From: CAYQNU01 sp964419055 | Lineage (GTDB): Bacteria > Bacteroidota > Bacteroidia > Flavobacteriales_D > Parvicellaceae | Direction of reading: 5' to 3' | Length of the DNA: 64,000 nt | NCBI GenBank assembly: GCA_964419055.1 | Contig: CAYQNU010000005.1 | Span: 1 to 64,000, forward strand | Shown: positions 48,009 to 57,244 of the stretch, in pieces | Numbering within the stretch: the first letter of the stretch is position 1 | How the letters are laid out: every line of letters begins with the position of its first letter | Translations under genes and position numbers: made by a program | Notes under the pieces: generated by a model | What the model saw: the letters and a program-made list of their open reading frames with translations, nothing else | Databases searched by the model: none | Told to the model about the DNA's origin: nothing

Positions 48009-50171
48009 TTAGTTGTTTTCAGCTGGTGCTTCAGGTCTTGGAGCTCTTTCTGGTTTAGGTAATAACACTTTGTGTGAGATTTTCCATTTTCCATTTTTAG
48101 GATCTTTTCCAATTACTTGAACGTCAATCATATCACCAACTTTCAATTTCTCTTCTACTTTTTCAACACGCTCCCAAGCTATTTCCGAAACGTGTAATAA
48201 AGCGTCAACTCCTGGTAAAATTTCACAGAATGCTCCAAAAGCAACGATGTTTTTTACCTTAGCATTATAGTTTTGTCCAACTTCAGCAGTAGGAGGGAAG
48301 GCAATCGCTTTTACTTGACGTATCGCTTCATCCATTCCTTCTTTATTGTTAGAGAAAATTTCCACTACACCGTCTCCATTTTCGTTTTCGTCAATAGAAA
48401 TAGTAGTTTTAGTTTCTGCTTGTAAGTTTTGAATCGTTTCACCACCTTTACCAATGATAGCACCAATAGTGTCACCTGGTACGATGAATGAAGTGATACG
48501 TGGAACGTGTGGTTTGTAATCTTCTCTTGGTTTAGAAATGGTTTTTTCCATTTCACCCAAAATATGTAATCTACCATCACGTGCTTGTGCTAATGCTTCA
48601 CGCAACATGTTGTAATCCAAACCATCAATTTTGATGTCCATTTGACAAGCCGTAATACCATTACGTGTACCGGTTACTTTAAAGTCCATATCACCTAAGT
48701 GATCTTCATCACCTAAGATATCTGATAATACAGCATATTTACCAGTTTTGTCAGTAATTAATCCCATTGCAATACCAGATACTGGGCGAATCATTTGTAC
48801 ACCACCATCTAATAAAGCTAATGTACCCGCACAAACCGTTGCCATAGATGAAGAACCGTTCGATTCTAAAATCTCTGATACTAAACGGATTGTATATGGA
48901 TTTTCTGGTTTCCCAGGAATCATTGGTTTCAATGCTCTTAATGCTAAGTTACCGTGACCAATTTCTCTACGGCTAGTACCTCTGTTTGGTTTTGCCTCTC
49001 CTGTAGAGAAAGAAGGGAAATTGTAATGTAAAATGAAATCTACATCATCTGTAAATAATACACCATCTTTACGTTGTACGTCTAATTTACTTCCTAAGGT
49101 AAGTGTAGTCAACGATTGAGTTTCACCTCTTTGAAACAATGATGAACCGTGAACTCCACCTGGTAAATAACCGATTTCACTCCAAATAGGTCTAATTTGA
49201 GTAGTTGTACGACCATCTAAACGTTTTTTGTAGTCTAATACATATTTACGAACAGCTTCTTTTTCTGTATTGTGAAAATAGTGACCAATAAACGATGCTT
49301 TTTCAGCCGCTTCTTCTTCAGTAAGGGTAGCAACAAACTCTGTTTTTACAGCTTTAAATAATTCAGCTCTTTTTTTCTTATCTGCCAATCCTTGAGCAGC
49401 CACTTGATAACATTTGTCAAAACAGAAATCATTGATTCTAGTTTCTAATTCTCTATCGTGTGTTTCGTGGCTGTATTCTCTTTTTGTTTTACCAACTGCA
49501 GCTCCCAAATCTAATTGTAATTGACATTGCAATTTGATTACTTCGTGAGCCAATTTAATAGCTGCTAACATATCTTCTTCAGAAACTTCTTTCATTTCTC
49601 CTTCTACCATCACAATGCTGTCCATAGAACCAGCAATGATCATATCGATATCAGAATTTTTGGTTTCTTCAATAGTTGGGTTGATTTTAAATTCACCATT
49701 AATACGAGCAACTCTTACCTCAGAAACAGGTCCGTTGAAAGGAACATCCGAAACGGCAATACAAGCCGAAGCAGCTAAACAAGCTAATGCGTCTGGTTGG
49801 TTTTCACCGTCAGAAGACATTAATTGAATCATTACTTGTGTGTCAGCGTGGTAATCATCTGGAAATAATGGACGTAAAGCTCTATCCACCAAACGCATAA
49901 TTAATATTTCTTCATCAGAAGGACGAGCTTCTCTTTTTAAGAACCCTCCAGGGAAACGTCCCATTGATGCAAATTTCTCTTTGTAATCTACAGTTAAAGG
50001 CATAAAATCTACACCTGGCATAGCATCTTTGTTGGATACTACTGTTGCGAGCAACATAGTGTCACCCATTCTTACTACTACGGCACCGTCTGCCTGTTTT
50101 GCCAACTTTCCTGTCTCGATGGAAATTTCAACTCCATTTGGCAAGGTCATTTTTTTGTTTACGATATTCAT
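48009..50171 (-). CDS. pnp: Polyribonucleotide nucleotidyltransferase
   Basis: A 720-residue PNPase. Two RNase PH-like domains are present (first about 10-140; second about 320-545 with FQRGETQSLTTLTLG and GTSRREIGHG). They are followed by the KH domain (GAIIGKGGETIQNLQ near 568-582) and an S1 domain (about 625-695). The tail is proline-rich. It degrades RNA with phosphate in 3'-5' direction. It lies downstream of rpsO, the classic rpsO-pnp arrangement, with a 143-bp gap. Confidence 0.98.
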   Translation of the reverse strand: MNIVNKKMTLPNGVEISIETGKLAKQADGAVVVRMGDTMLLATVVSNKDAMPGVDFMPLTVDYKEKFASMGRFPGGFLKREARPSDEEILIMRLVDRALRPLFPDDYHADTQVMIQLMSSDGENQPDALACLAASACIAVSDVPFNGPVSEVRVARINGEFKINPTIEETKNSDIDMIIAGSMDSIVMVEGEMKEVSEEDMLAAIKLAHEVIKLQCQLQLDLGAAVGKTKREYSHETHDRELETRINDFCFDKCYQVAAQGLADKKKRAELFKAVKTEFVATLTEEEAAEKASFIGHYFHNTEKEAVRKYVLDYKKRLDGRTTTQIRPIWSEIGYLPGGVHGSSLFQRGETQSLTTLTLGSKLDVQRKDGVLFTDDVDFILHYNFPSFSTGEAKPNRGTSRREIGHGNLALRALKPMIPGKPENPYTIRLVSEILESNGSSSMATVCAGTLALLDGGVQMIRPVSGIAMGLITDKTGKYAVLSDILGDEDHLGDMDFKVTGTRNGITACQMDIKIDGLDYNMLREALAQARDGRLHILGEMEKTISKPREDYKPHVPRITSFIVPGDTIGAIIGKGGETIQNLQAETKTTISIDENENGDGVVEIFSNNKEGMDEAIRQVKAIAFPPTAEVGQNYNAKVKNIVAFGAFCEILPGVDALLHVSEIAWERVEKVEEKLKVGDMIDVQVIGKDPKNGKWKISHKVLLPKPERAPRPEAPAENN

Positions 50172-50231
50172 ATTTATTATTTATTAAAACTTTTTTATTT
50201 TCTTTATTCTATTTCAAATTTGCGGTTAAAC

Positions 50232-50273
50232 AAAAAGGGGATTATTGCGCAGTGCACAACAGTCCCCTCTTTT
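50232..50273 (-). terminator. Stem-loop between rpsO and pnp
   Basis: On the minus strand an aggggact ... aatcccct stem with a large loop is followed by tttttg. It could attenuate transcription into pnp or serve as a processing site, as the rpsO-pnp hairpin does in E. coli. Confidence 0.65.
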
Positions 50274-50314
50274 AATACATCTTCAAGGTAAAAATACCTC
50301 AATTATTAGTTCAA

Positions 50315-50584
50315 TTATTTTCTAATTCCTAATTCTTTGATAATTGCTCTGTAACGCTCAATATCTTTAGATACTAGGTAATCTAATTGTCTTCTTCTTT
50401 TACCAACTAATTTTACAAGAGCTCTTTCAGTAGCATAATCATGACGATTAGCTTTTAAGTGTTCTGTTAAGTGGTTAATTCTGTGTGTGAAAAGAGCGAT
50501 TTGTCCTTCAGCTGTTCCTGTATCCGCTGCACCTTTATTGTGTTTAGCGAAAATTTCTTTTTTTACTTGTTCTGTCAAATACAT
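50315..50584 (-). CDS. rpsO: 30S ribosomal protein S15
   Basis: An 89-residue S15 of standard length. The family core HRINHLTEHLKANRHDYATER and the C-terminal VGKRRRQLDYL are present. It binds the central domain of 16S rRNA early in 30S assembly. pnp follows on the same strand. Confidence 0.98.
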   Translation of the reverse strand: MYLTEQVKKEIFAKHNKGAADTGTAEGQIALFTHRINHLTEHLKANRHDYATERALVKLVGKRRRQLDYLVSKDIERYRAIIKELGIRK

Positions 50585-50738
50585 CGTGCAATACTTTTAA
50601 GTGATTGTTATGTTGATTAATTAATTTGGGCGCAAAGATAGATATTTATTTTTGGAATGAACTAATTTTTAATAAGATATTTTAAATGAACAACCTTAAT
50701 TGCATTAAAAAACACAATAATCAGGTTGTTTTTTCTTC

Positions 50739-51305
50739 CTAAAAAACTAATTCAATTAAACTTTTACCACTGTAAACATAAATGGTTATTAAAATACTCT
50801 CCCCAATTAGTAGGGCCAAAATAAAAGGAAATAGTTTCATTTTAACAGCTCCTGCTACATAACAAATAATATCTGTAGGTACAGCTGGAAAAAAAGACCA
50901 AAGCATTACAATAGGGAATCCATACTGTTGCATTTTTGAACGAGCTTTATTTAAAACCCGTTGTTTTTTTTCACTAAAAAAGGATTCTTCAGTAAAATAG
51001 TTAGCCGCACCATACAAAAGCAACCCTCCAATTAGCACCCCTACTAAATTAATTAAAATGATGAAAATGGGTTCTTCAGGAAATAAAGCTAACCCCATAA
51101 TGATAAATACTGTGCTAGGAATAAAAAACAATCCTCTAATACACACCAAAAAGATATAAAAGGCGGTTATTAAAACGTAATTTTCATGAAGATGTGATGC
51201 AATTTTTTCGCCTTTAAAATATTCGGGAAAACTAATGAACGCAACCAAGCCAAAGCCAATAATGAGAACCCATATTATTTTTAGGAAGGTTTTGTATTTT
51301 TTCAC
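50739..51305 (-). CDS. TVP38/TMEM64 family membrane protein
   Basis: 188 residues with about five membrane helices and the VTT (DedA-like) core, including FIPSTVFIIMGLALFPEEP and WSFFPAVPTDIICYVAGAVKM. The start codon is GTG at 51305. Relatives are implicated in lipid scrambling or membrane homeostasis. It is divergent from prmC. Confidence 0.85.
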   Translation of the reverse strand: MKKYKTFLKIIWVLIIGFGLVAFISFPEYFKGEKIASHLHENYVLITAFYIFLVCIRGLFFIPSTVFIIMGLALFPEEPIFIILINLVGVLIGGLLLYGAANYFTEESFFSEKKQRVLNKARSKMQQYGFPIVMLWSFFPAVPTDIICYVAGAVKMKLFPFILALLIGESILITIYVYSGKSLIELVF

Positions 51306-51347
51306 GCTACAAAAGTATAAAATATTCTATTTACCTATCAAAAATCA

Positions 51348-51355
51348 TATCTTTG
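51348..51355 (+). promoter_or_regulatory. Candidate -7 element of prmC
   Basis: TATCTTTG matches TAnnTTTG and lies 22 bases before the TTG at 51378 in the divergent intergenic region. Confidence 0.5.
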
Positions 51356-51377
51356 CCGACAAATTAATGTATTCATT

Positions 51378-52244
51378 TTGTTTGTAAGTACCAATACAAT
51401 AGCTGCCATGTTGCGGTATTATCATTCCTCTTTGTCTTCTTTGTATGATAAAGATGAGTCGGTTGCTATAACAAATATTGTTTTCAAGCATTATTTGGGT
51501 ATGAATGCCATTGAAACAAATCTTAAAAAAGACTCCAGAATTTCAGAATCGGAGATGTTGCAGTTTCATTTCTCTTTAAAAAGATTGATTAAAGGGGAAC
51601 CTGTACAATATGTTTTGGAAGATGCCTATTTTTATGGTCTCCATTTAAAAGTGCGTTCTGGTGTGTTGATTCCTCGACCCGAAACAGAAGAATTGGTTGC
51701 TTTAATAATTGAAGAATATGCCGATTCCATAGCTATTCTAGAAATAGGAACAGGATCGGGGTGTATTTCGTTAGCCTTAAAAAAACAGTTAAATAAAGCT
51801 CAAATTGTAGCTATTGATTGTAGTGAAGAGGCTCTTTTGATAGCTAAAGAAAACCAGAAAGATTTGGGATTAGAAATTGATTTTAGAAAACATAATTTCT
51901 TGGATGAACAAGCTGATGCAGCGTTGGGCTTTCAAAAATGGGATTTGATAGTGTCTAATCCACCTTATATTCCTGTTAATCAAAAAGATCAAATGCACAT
52001 CAATGTATTGGAATTTGAACCACATTTGGCATTATTTGTGGAAGATGCAGACCCGTTAATTTTTTATAGAAGAATTGCAGAATTTGGACAAAAAATGTTG
52101 ATGGATAAAGGCAAAATAGCAGTAGAAATTAGTGATTCATTAGGTCAAGAAACAAAGCAGTTGTTTCTTTCATACGGCTACAAAAACGTTAGAGTTTTAA
52201 ATGATATCAATAAAAATCAACGAATTGTTACAGGTGAAAAGTAA
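51378..52244 (+). CDS. prmC: Release factor glutamine methyltransferase
   Basis: A 288-residue PrmC/HemK. The N-terminal helical domain (about 10-80) is followed by an S-adenosylmethionine fold with IPRPETEELV near 106. LEIGTGSGCISLAL lies near 129 and the catalytic NPPY near 195. It methylates the GGQ glutamine of RF1/RF2. The start is uncertain: TTG 51378 keeps the full N-terminal helix; ATG 51408 would trim ten residues. Confidence 0.93.
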   Translation: MFVSTNTIAAMLRYYHSSLSSLYDKDESVAITNIVFKHYLGMNAIETNLKKDSRISESEMLQFHFSLKRLIKGEPVQYVLEDAYFYGLHLKVRSGVLIPRPETEELVALIIEEYADSIAILEIGTGSGCISLALKKQLNKAQIVAIDCSEEALLIAKENQKDLGLEIDFRKHNFLDEQADAALGFQKWDLIVSNPPYIPVNQKDQMHINVLEFEPHLALFVEDADPLIFYRRIAEFGQKMLMDKGKIAVEISDSLGQETKQLFLSYGYKNVRVLNDINKNQRIVTGEK

Positions 52245-52938
52245 GTATTATACATACCTTTTGATTTTATGTTTAGGTCTTTTTACGGCTTTAAATGGGG
52301 TTGGGCAATGGAAAGATTCAACGATTACAAAAGAAGTTACAGATTCAACCACCACTCTTAAAAAGGAAGAAAAACGAATTAAATTTTTCATTGGTTTAGA
52401 TGCGCGAAGATCGTTTGTGCTTAATAAAAATACCAAATTCAACGGAATTAAAATAGGATTATCCTATAACAATAAACACCGTTTTGGATTGGGAATTTAT
52501 GGAATGCAACAACCTATTACGTTTGTTGGAGAAGTGGACAGAATAAAACATCCAGAAGCAACAGACACGGTGCGTTTCAATTTTGGCTACGGCTCCATTT
52601 TTTATGAATATGTATGGTTTAAAAATAAACGTTGGGATTTATCTACACCCATTCATTTTGGATTAGGAAATTTATCGTTTTCTTATTTGGATACAGCAAA
52701 AGCCTATCAACCATTATATGGTGGAGGAGCATTGATGACCGAATTGACGGGTGTAGCTCAATTTAAAGTGTTTAGATGGTTTGCATTAGGTTCGGGAGTT
52801 GGTTACCGAATGATGCTCGTTGATGATAAAACCATCAGAAACAACTTAAACAGTCCAGTTTATATTATACAATTTAAAATTCTTTTTGGAGAAATATATA
52901 AAATGACATTTCGAAGAAAAAATTTAGAAAAATGGTAA
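52234..52938 (+). CDS. Hypothetical exported beta-rich protein
   Basis: About 234 residues. Signal peptide (VKSKYYTYLLILCLGLFTALNG, cleavage near GVGQ), then alternating aromatic and glycine strands (GLGIYGMQQ, FGYGSIFYEYVW, GSGVGYRMML) like an outer-membrane beta-barrel. I chose GTG 52234, overlapping prmC by 11 bp, over ATG 52201, because the signal peptide then starts correctly. No family recognised. Confidence 0.65.
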   Translation: MKSKYYTYLLILCLGLFTALNGVGQWKDSTITKEVTDSTTTLKKEEKRIKFFIGLDARRSFVLNKNTKFNGIKIGLSYNNKHRFGLGIYGMQQPITFVGEVDRIKHPEATDTVRFNFGYGSIFYEYVWFKNKRWDLSTPIHFGLGNLSFSYLDTAKAYQPLYGGGALMTELTGVAQFKVFRWFALGSGVGYRMMLVDDKTIRNNLNSPVYIIQFKILFGEIYKMTFRRKNLEKW

Positions 52939-52950
52939 TTTTTTTTTGAT

Positions 52951-53733
52951 TTAATTCCTTTTATCTTGCATATTTCTTACAATTTTCGCCACCATATTGC
53001 GAGGTGTAAAACGAGCACTATTGGCCATTAAACAATTCATCGTTCCTTCAATAGCAACCGTTTTCCCATTCATCATGCTTTTATAACCGTATTCGGCCAC
53101 TTGCTTAGACGAAGGGAATTTTTTCCCTTGTATCATTTTGCTGCCTTCTAAATTGGCCGCTGATTGAAATCCGCTTTCTGTAGGACCAGGACAAAGAGCA
53201 GTAACAGTAACTCCTGTTCCTTTAAGCTCATTCGCAATAGCTTCAGAAAAGTGTAATACAAATGCTTTTGTAGCGTAATAAACAGCCATTAAAGGGCCAG
53301 GTATAAATGCTGCAATGGAAGCCACATTCATAATTCGAGCATTTTTTGTAGCAATCAAATCGGGTAAAAACAAATGGCATAATTGAGTTAATGCCGTAAT
53401 GTTCAGTTATATCATCTCATTAGTTTTAGACCAATCCGATTCATGAAAAAAACCATAATCTCCAAACCCTGCATTATTGATTAAATAATTTACGGAAAGG
53501 TTTTGCGATTTTATTTCTTGATATAATTCTTTGGCAGCATCTATTTTTGATAAGTCTTTGCTTATAATGGTAATATCCACTTTTGCTGACTTTAGTATTT
53601 CTTCTTTTAAATTATTCAAAGAGGACTCATTTCGAGCAACTAAAATTAAATTATCTCCTTTACTAGCGTGAATTTTAGCTAATTCTAAACCAATTCCACT
53701 GGATGAGCCTGTTATTAATGCCGTTGCTTTCAT
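52951..53733 (-). pseudogene. Short-chain dehydrogenase/reductase with in-frame nonsense codon
   Basis: Two segments in the same frame, 53733-53407 and 53406-52951, form one 260-codon SDR gene interrupted only by TAA (about 53407-53409, codon 109). The first part has TGSSSGIGLELA (cofactor loop) and NNAGFGDYG. The second continues LNITALTQLCHLFLPDL, then the active-site Ser region and YYATK (YxxxK). TAA differs from the Gln codon CAA by one base. It is either a fresh pseudogene or a base error; both halves are otherwise intact. Confidence 0.85.
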
Positions 53734-53844
53734 AATTTCAAAATATGAAGCAAAGGTATGGACGATTTTCGAAAAACACCTTTTAAACAGTTACATTGTT
53801 TATCAATTTAGGTAATCATTTTTTTTCATCACCAAATTAATACC

Positions 53845-53852
53845 TACTTTTG
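53845..53852 (+). promoter_or_regulatory. Candidate -7 element before the light-repair region
   Basis: TACTTTTG matches TAnnTTTG and lies 38 bases before the ATG at 53891. No clear -33 element is present. Confidence 0.45.
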
Positions 53853-53890
53853 CAGCCGTACTGTTGGTCACAACGAAGTCAAAAACAACT

Positions 53891-55087
53891 ATGTCAAAAA
53901 ACATTTGGATCATCAATGAATATGCAGGTAGTCCGCACCACGGGATGGAATACCGGCATTATTATCTGAGTAAAGAGTTGACGAAATTGGGCTATTCGGT
54001 GACCATAGTAAGTTCCACCTATTCTCACTTATTCAAAAAATTACCCAAACCCGGTTTTGAATCGGTTGATGGAGTCAATTATCTTTGGATCAAAGTTTTT
54101 AATTACGGCAATTCACACAGTAAAAAACGAGTCTTTAAGTGGTTTTGGTTTACTTTTAAGTTGTTTTTCTTACGTTTCAGATTAGCTAAACCGGATGTTA
54201 TTTTGGTTTCGCCTATGGCCCCTTTTGCCATTTTTCCAATGTGGTTACAATCTAAATGTTCCAGAGCCACGTTAATTTTTGAAGTAAAAGATATTTGGCC
54301 GTTGAGTTTAATAGAATTGGGCAGTTTCAGTTCCAATCATCCATTCATTCGGTTTATGCGTATGTTTGAACGTATGGCACAAAAAAGGAGTAAACACGTA
54401 GTGTCCAATCTCGAAAATTACAAGGAACACGTTGCCAACCAAGGTATTAATAGACCAGTACACTGGATCAGTAATGGGGTAGATATGGATGAATTATCTC
54501 AAATAGAACCCTTACCTCAAGACGTTATAGATTTAGTGCCAACCCAAAAATTCATTGTTGGTTATACCGGAACTATTGGTGTGGCCAATGCATTGGACAG
54601 TTTATGTATTGCGGCTCAATCGTTGGTTTCAAATGACAAGATTCATTTTGTATTAGTAGGTAGCGGCAAAGAACGTGACCGATTGATTGCCACTTTTGGA
54701 AATTTACCCAATCTTACTTTTATAACCGCTATCAACAAACGACAAGTGCAGAGTATGTTGCAACTTTTTGATGTGTGTTATCACGGTGCGAATGACGAAA
54801 AACTCTATCAATTTGGTGTTTCACCTAACAAAATATTTGATTACATGTATAGCGGAAAACCCATTTTGAATGCTTATTCAGGTAAAGGAGATATTGTGCA
54901 AATAGCGCAATGCGGTATTACGGTTCAAGCAGTAAATTCCGAAGCCATTGCCAAAGGCGTATTAGAGCTTTTCAATTTAGATGAAGCCACCCGCAACGAA
55001 ATGGGTAAACGAGGTAAGGATTATGTATTGGAGCATTTTACGTATGAAAAATTAGCTTTGAAATACAGTAAGTTGATTGAATCCTAA
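53891..55087 (+). CDS. Family 4 glycosyltransferase (WbuB/CapM-like)
   Basis: A 398-residue GT-B enzyme. It begins IWIINEYAGSPHHGMEYRHY, a signature of WbuB-like fucosaminyltransferases. It contains ISNGVDMDEL near 195, VGYTGTIGVANALD near 220 and GVSPNKIFDYMYSGKPIL near 315. It is predicted to add a sugar to an undecaprenyl-linked O-antigen or capsule unit; the sugar is unknown. The ATG at 53891 fits the family start. Another glycosyltransferase pair lies 20 kb away. Confidence 0.9.
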   Translation: MSKNIWIINEYAGSPHHGMEYRHYYLSKELTKLGYSVTIVSSTYSHLFKKLPKPGFESVDGVNYLWIKVFNYGNSHSKKRVFKWFWFTFKLFFLRFRLAKPDVILVSPMAPFAIFPMWLQSKCSRATLIFEVKDIWPLSLIELGSFSSNHPFIRFMRMFERMAQKRSKHVVSNLENYKEHVANQGINRPVHWISNGVDMDELSQIEPLPQDVIDLVPTQKFIVGYTGTIGVANALDSLCIAAQSLVSNDKIHFVLVGSGKERDRLIATFGNLPNLTFITAINKRQVQSMLQLFDVCYHGANDEKLYQFGVSPNKIFDYMYSGKPILNAYSGKGDIVQIAQCGITVQAVNSEAIAKGVLELFNLDEATRNEMGKRGKDYVLEHFTYEKLALKYSKLIES

Positions 55088-55142
55088 AACCCAACTAAAC
55101 AAATAAACCATTGAGTTGTTGTTGATAGAAAGACCAACACCA

Positions 55143-55763
55143 ATGAAACACTTTTCGCTTGAAGATATACAACTATTAGAGCATCAAAAACGTGCTAACT
55201 TAATCAACAGTTGCACAGGATATAAATCCGCAAATTTGATTTCCACGCAATCCAAAAAAGGAATCACCAACGTAGCGGTATTTAATTCAGTTATTCATTT
55301 TGGGTCCAATCCTGCTATTTTGGGTTTTGTGTTGCGTCCCACCACTGTGCCTCGCAATACATACGATAACATAAAGGAAACGGGTTATTACACCGTCAAT
55401 CACATTACCAATTACTTAGCAAATGATGCACATCATACGTCCGCTAAATACGCTGCCGACCAATCTGAATACGATTACACCGATTTGTTTCCAGAATATA
55501 AAAATCGATTTTTTGCACCTTATGTAATGGGGTCACCCGTTCAAATAGGGTTGAAATATTTAACAGAATACCACATTAAAGAAAACGATACGCTGTTGAT
55601 TTTAGGCAGTGTACAAGAATTATACATCAAAGATAACTTGCTTCAACAAGACGGTTTTATTGATTTGACATTGGGTAATGTGGCTACAATAATAGGATTG
55701 GATGGCTATTCTATTCCTTCCAAATTGGAAAGAAAACCCTATCAGCGTCCTAAAGAAGTGTAG
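55143..55763 (+). CDS. Flavin reductase-like domain protein
   Basis: A 206-residue flavin-binding split-barrel protein. It contains GITNVAVFNSVIHFGSNPAI near 40, ETGYYTVNHI near 85 and the core VMGSPVQIGLKYL. Such proteins reduce FMN or FAD with NAD(P)H or bind FMN. It directly precedes three photolyase genes, so it may supply reduced FAD or a flavin precursor; that is inference. The ATG at 55143 is preferred over the TTG at 55116. Confidence 0.8.
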   Translation: MKHFSLEDIQLLEHQKRANLINSCTGYKSANLISTQSKKGITNVAVFNSVIHFGSNPAILGFVLRPTTVPRNTYDNIKETGYYTVNHITNYLANDAHHTSAKYAADQSEYDYTDLFPEYKNRFFAPYVMGSPVQIGLKYLTEYHIKENDTLLILGSVQELYIKDNLLQQDGFIDLTLGNVATIIGLDGYSIPSKLERKPYQRPKEV

Positions 55764-55786
55764 TTTGAAAATAAGGTAGCAGCACC

Positions 55787-55936
55787 ATGAACGGTAAAAA
55801 ACAATTCTTACCCAATAAAGTTTGTTTAACTTGTGGTTTATCATTTGACTGGCGCAAAAAATGGCAGAAAAACTGGGACGAAATAAAATATTGTAGTGAA
55901 AAATGCAGGAGAAACAAACCAACATTAAAGCAATAG
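55787..55936 (+). CDS. DUF2256 zinc-ribbon-like small protein
   Basis: 49 residues. Four cysteines in CLTCG and CSEKC, with a conserved FDWRKKWQKNWDEIKYC block, identify DUF2256. The CxxC pairs suggest a bound zinc. DUF2256 genes are often found beside photolyase genes, but their role is unknown. The frame overlaps the start of cryptochrome-DASH by 34 bp. It is too short for many gene finders. Confidence 0.88.
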   Translation: MNGKKQFLPNKVCLTCGLSFDWRKKWQKNWDEIKYCSEKCRRNKPTLKQ

Positions 55937-57234
55937 GATTAATATGGTTTCGGAATGATTTACGAACCCTTGACAATCCTTCCTTACGACAAGCTGTGCT
56001 GGATTGTGAAGAAATTCATGCTATCTATTGTTTTGACCCTCGACATTTTGAATTCACTAGTTATGGATTTGCTAAAACGGGTGTTTTTAGAGCTCAATTT
56101 CTTCGAGAAACCCTTTGTGATTTATATGTTCAGTTAAAAGAGTTGAACATCCAATTACATATTTTTCATGATTATCCTGAAAAAGTAATTCCGACTTTTT
56201 GTGAGCAAAATTGTGTTACTTCCATTTATTGCCAATACGAATGGACATCAGAAGAAAAAACGATTTCCGATGCCATTAAAAAGCAATCTCCAACCATTTC
56301 TTTCGTTGAAAATTACGGCCAATTTTTATATAACCCAAAGGTAGTGTTCGAAAAAATGCCTACCATTCCGGCTGTATTTACGCAGTTTAGAACTAAATTA
56401 GAAAAAATCATTTCGATATCTTATGCTGAGATCCATTTTGAAGAGGTAGTGAAAAATAAGATTCCACTTGACGAAGTTGTGGTCCCTACTTTACAGCAAT
56501 TATACAATACGGAAAAGGATTTTTCTGAATCGCTAAAACCCAATCCTAAAAATGCCTTTCCTTTTATAGGTGGCGAAACTCAAGCGATTCAACGATTACA
56601 AAACTATTTGTTTGAAACGAAGTGTATTACTACCTATAAAGAAACACGCAATGGTTTATTGGGACTTGATTACAGCTCAAAATTTTCGCCTTGGTTGGCA
56701 AACGGTTCCTTATCTGCCCAAACGATTTATTCGGCTCTTAAAAAATTTGAAAAAGAAGTGCTCTCGAATGAATCAACTTATTGGTTGTATTTTGAATTGC
56801 TGTGGCGCGATTATTTTAAATTCATCGCTTGGCAACACGGAAATGCGTTCTTCAAATTGGACGGTTTAAATGGAGTTACACCTCCAATACAACCCAATCA
56901 TCAACTCATTGAAAATTGGATAAACGGAACCACCGATGATGATTTTGTAAATGCAAATATGATTGAATTAAAAACTACCGGTTGGATGAGCAACCGAGGT
57001 CGTCAGAATGTAGCTTCTTATTTTTGCAAAGAATTATTGCAAGATTGGCGCATTGGAGCGGCCTATTTTGAATCGGCTTTGTTAGATTATGACGTGCACA
57101 GCAATTATGGAAATTGGCAATATTTGGCCGGTGTTGGAAACGACCCTCGCAACCGAAAATTCAACACCCAATTGCAAGCCAGCACGTATGATCCTCATTT
57201 TGAATATCGTAACCTATGGTTGACACCACACTAA
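55903..57234 (+). CDS. Cryptochrome-DASH family photolyase
   Basis: 443 residues. An N-terminal photolyase alpha/beta domain (LIWFRNDLRTLDNPSL near 13-28) and a C-terminal FAD domain contain TGWMSNRGRQNVASY, DYDVHSNYGNWQYLAGVG and NDPRNRKFN. The last block is characteristic of DASH members. DASH proteins use FAD and usually MTHF; many repair single-stranded pyrimidine dimers, others signal light. It overlaps the DUF2256 gene and is followed after 10 bp by the next photolyase. Confidence 0.92.
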   Translation: MQEKQTNIKAIGLIWFRNDLRTLDNPSLRQAVLDCEEIHAIYCFDPRHFEFTSYGFAKTGVFRAQFLRETLCDLYVQLKELNIQLHIFHDYPEKVIPTFCEQNCVTSIYCQYEWTSEEKTISDAIKKQSPTISFVENYGQFLYNPKVVFEKMPTIPAVFTQFRTKLEKIISISYAEIHFEEVVKNKIPLDEVVVPTLQQLYNTEKDFSESLKPNPKNAFPFIGGETQAIQRLQNYLFETKCITTYKETRNGLLGLDYSSKFSPWLANGSLSAQTIYSALKKFEKEVLSNESTYWLYFELLWRDYFKFIAWQHGNAFFKLDGLNGVTPPIQPNHQLIENWINGTTDDDFVNANMIELKTTGWMSNRGRQNVASYFCKELLQDWRIGAAYFESALLDYDVHSNYGNWQYLAGVGNDPRNRKFNTQLQASTYDPHFEYRNLWLTPH

Positions 57235-57244
57235 TAATAAGTAT

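Noticed and set aside
53407..53409. Programmed stop-codon readthrough in the SDR gene
   Set aside because: The codon is TAA, the least readthrough-prone stop, and there is no stimulatory structure evident; a nonsense mutation or read error is simpler.
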